A stretch of DNA of 64,000 bases from Actinoplanes sp. NBC_00393. Its GTDB lineage: Bacteria; Actinomycetota; Actinomycetes; Mycobacteriales; Micromonosporaceae. A program made the position numbers and the translations under genes. Shown here piece after piece: positions 62,386-64,000 of this stretch. The number at the start of each line of letters is the position of its first letter. The first letter of the stretch is position 1. The stretch is taken from NCBI RefSeq assembly GCF_036053395.1, contig NZ_CP107942.1, positions 6,652,501-6,716,500 on the forward strand. Reading direction: 5' to 3'. Below the pieces are notes generated by a model that saw only the letters and a program-made list of their open reading frames with translations, made no database searches and was not told the origin of the DNA.

Positions 62386-63549
62386 ATGACCGCCGACCCG
62401 CTCGACCTGATCGACATCGACGGACTGCTCAGCGACGAGGAGCGGCAGATCCGGGAGACGGTCGGACGGTTCGTGGCCGACCGGGTCCGGCCGTACGTCG
62501 CCGCCTGGTTCGAAGAGGGCACCTTCCCCCGCGAACTGGCTCCCGAACTGGGCAAACTCGGCGTCCTCGGCATGCACCTGGACGGCTACGGCTGCGCCGG
62601 CACCAGCGCGGTCGCCTACGGCCTGGCCTGCCTCGAGCTGGAGGCCGGCGACTCCGGTCTGCGCAGCTTCGTCTCGGTGCAGGGCTCGCTCGCCATGTAT
62701 TCGATCTGGAAGTACGGATCCGAGGACCAGAAGCAGGAGTGGCTGCCCCGGATGGCCGCCGGCGAGGCGATCGGCTGCTTCGGCCTGACCGAACCGGATC
62801 ACGGCAGCGACCCGGCGAACATGCGCACCCGCGCCGTCCGCGACGGCGACGACTGGATCCTCACCGGAACCAAGATGTGGATCACCAACGGCAGCATCGC
62901 CGACATCGCCACCGTCTGGGCGCAGACCGAGGACGGCATCCGCGGCTTCCTGGTCCCGCGCGGCACACCCGGCTTCACCTCCCGGACCATCAAGCAGAAG
63001 CTCTCCCTGCGCGCCTCGATCACCGGCGAGCTGATCCTCGACGAGGTCCGCCTGCCCGATTCCGCCCGCCTGCCCCAGGCCCGCGGCCTCGGCGCCCCGC
63101 TGAGCTGCCTCGGCGAGGCCCGCTTCGGTATCGTCTTCGGCTCCACCGGCGCCGCCCGCGACGCCCTGCGCGCCGCCCTCGACTACGCCGGCACCCGCAT
63201 CCAGTTCGGCAAGCCGATCGCCGCCTTCCAGCTCACCCAGGAGAAGCTGGCCAACATGGCGGTCGACCTCAACACGTCCACACTGCTCGCGCTGCACCTC
63301 GGCCGCCTCAAGGACGCCGGAACGCTCAAGCCCCACCAGGTCAGCGTCGGCAAACTCAACAACGTCCGCACGGCGCTGGCCATCGCCCGTGAATGCCGCA
63401 CCATCCTGGGCGGCAGCGGCATCACCCTCGAATACTCGCCGCTGCGGCACGCCAACAACCTGGAGTCGGTGCTGACCTACGAGGGCACCTCCGAGATCCA
63501 CACCCTGGTGATCGGCCAGACCCTTACCGGTCACGCCGCCTATCGATAA
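62386..63549 (+). CDS. Acyl-CoA dehydrogenase (glutaryl-CoA dehydrogenase-like)
   Basis: 387 residues, typical length. FAD/substrate blocks: CFGLTEPDHGSDPANMRTRA, WILTGTKMWITNGSIADIATVWAQ, and QFGKPIAAFQLTQEKLANMAV. The catalytic base is Glu366 in YEGTSEIHTLVIGQ. The TEPDHGSDP and RASITGELILDEV blocks recall glutaryl-CoA dehydrogenases, which also decarboxylate, but the specificity is not certain. It ends at a TAA, after which come a dispersed repeat and a tandem repeat array. Confidence 0.93.
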   Translation: MTADPLDLIDIDGLLSDEERQIRETVGRFVADRVRPYVAAWFEEGTFPRELAPELGKLGVLGMHLDGYGCAGTSAVAYGLACLELEAGDSGLRSFVSVQGSLAMYSIWKYGSEDQKQEWLPRMAAGEAIGCFGLTEPDHGSDPANMRTRAVRDGDDWILTGTKMWITNGSIADIATVWAQTEDGIRGFLVPRGTPGFTSRTIKQKLSLRASITGELILDEVRLPDSARLPQARGLGAPLSCLGEARFGIVFGSTGAARDALRAALDYAGTRIQFGKPIAAFQLTQEKLANMAVDLNTSTLLALHLGRLKDAGTLKPHQVSVGKLNNVRTALAIARECRTILGGSGITLEYSPLRHANNLESVLTYEGTSEIHTLVIGQTLTGHAAYR

Positions 63550-63595
63550 AACCCTTTCGGGGTACGGGTTCTCCCCGTCCCGCCAAACCCTGCCT

Positions 63596-63660
63596 GTCCC
63601 GCCGAGCCGCGCGGCCCACCAGTCCGTCGCGGCCTGCAACGCGCCCGCCGGGCTTGAGCA
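63596..63660. repeat. Dispersed 65-bp repeat, copy 2
   Basis: Counterpart of the stretch at 51692-51757: from GTCCCGCCGAGCC to GCCCGCCGGGCTTGAGCA, with GGCCTGCAACGCGCCCGCCG in its core. It lies 47 bp after the acyl-CoA dehydrogenase stop. Confidence 0.75.
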
Positions 63661-63720
63661 CGCCGTCACCCCTACGACAGCGACCGGCAGCCCGGTCCCC
63701 CCAAGCCGCCGCCCACGCAC

Positions 63721-64000
63721 GTAACCAGCCCCGCATTCCAGACCCCAACGACGGCTCGCGCCGCCGAGCCGCCACCCACGCACGTAACCAGCCCCGCATT
63801 CCAGACCCCAACGACGGCTCCCGCCGCCGAGCCGCCACCCACGCACGTAACCAGCCCCGCATTCCAGACCCCAACGACGGCTCCCGCCGCCGAGCCGCCA
63901 CCCACGCACGTAACCAGCCCCGCATTCCAGACCCCAACGACGGCTCCCGCCGCCGAGCCGCCACCCACGCACGTAACCAGCCCCGCATTCCAGGCCCCAA
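63721..64000. repeat. 63-bp tandem repeat, array C (runs off the right edge)
   Basis: GTAACCAGCCCCGCATTCCA recurs at 63721, 63784, 63847, 63910 and 63973, an exact 63-bp period with almost no differences. The array is not finished at the window end. Part of the unit (CCCCAACGACGGCTCCCGCC and CCACCCACG) can be aligned with array B with two small gaps. The 451 bp after the acyl-CoA dehydrogenase gene hold only this, the dispersed repeat and GC-rich sequence; I see no gene. Confidence 0.9.

Noticed and set aside
63721..64000. CRISPR array
   Set aside because: Units abut with no unique spacers and no cas genes are near, so it is a plain tandem repeat.

Overview
The window is very GC-rich, with strong third-position G/C bias, GTG starts as common as ATG, many 4-base ATGA/GTGA gene overlaps and several starts that look leaderless. 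With a cobaltochelatase-type (aerobic) B12 pathway, many ECF sigma factors, an nSTAND-WD40 protein, secreted sugar-binding proteins and type IV prepilin-like proteins, this points to a filamentous actinobacterium of the Micromonosporaceae, perhaps Actinoplanes. The genus is an inference from style, not a match. No rRNA, tRNA, CRISPR array, insertion sequence or phage gene was found; it reads as ordinary chromosome.

Layout. (1) 1-1910: a GNAT acetyltransferase cut by the window edge, a SigJ-type ECF sigma factor, and a divergent AhpD-like gene that carries a near-perfect ECF41-type promoter. (2) 1914-9378: B12 genes. cobN reads left behind a cobalamin riboswitch; cobG, cobH and a cobI-cobJ fusion read right as one operon. 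(3) 9580-21091: a secreted clan GH-A glycosidase and, converging on it, an eight-gene overlapping operon for a surface polysaccharide (L-type lectin, GT2, three GT4, GT-C-like membrane protein, membrane protein of unknown function, flippase). (4) 21176-31161: a choline/betaine operon, from a choline-oxidase-like flavoprotein and ABC importer through betaine demethylation (Rieske oxygenase), dimethylglycine oxidase and sarcosine oxidase to glycine. (5) 31297-40004: mixed genes: GDPD, a C-terminally anchored surface protein, an iron-box-controlled siderophore-interacting protein, an MFS transporter, a methyltransferase, an LLM flavoprotein, a repeat-rich gap and a GT39-like protein. (6) 40107-49061: a 1368-residue nSTAND-WD40 protein, a phosphopantetheinyl transferase, a methyltransferase and a large LuxR-type ATPase. 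(7) 49188-55411: glycogen phosphorylase, a secreted SGNH hydrolase, an ECF sigma/anti-sigma pair and a DUF6282-like hydrolase. (8) 55428-61242: three prepilin-like genes whose products carry Ig-like and ricin-type lectin domains, downstream of a MEDS-STAS/MEDS-HATPase pair. (9) 61307-64000: a polyprenyl diphosphate synthase, an acyl-CoA dehydrogenase and a tandem-repeat array running off the right edge.

The least ordinary things are the minor-pilin operon with lectin and Ig-like extensions next to a possible partner-switch regulator; a family of 63-bp tandem repeats at three loci, one of them translated as the tail of the flippase; an orphan iron box between two convergent genes; the fused double betaine permease; and a LuxR-type regulator swollen by three separate in-frame repeat expansions.
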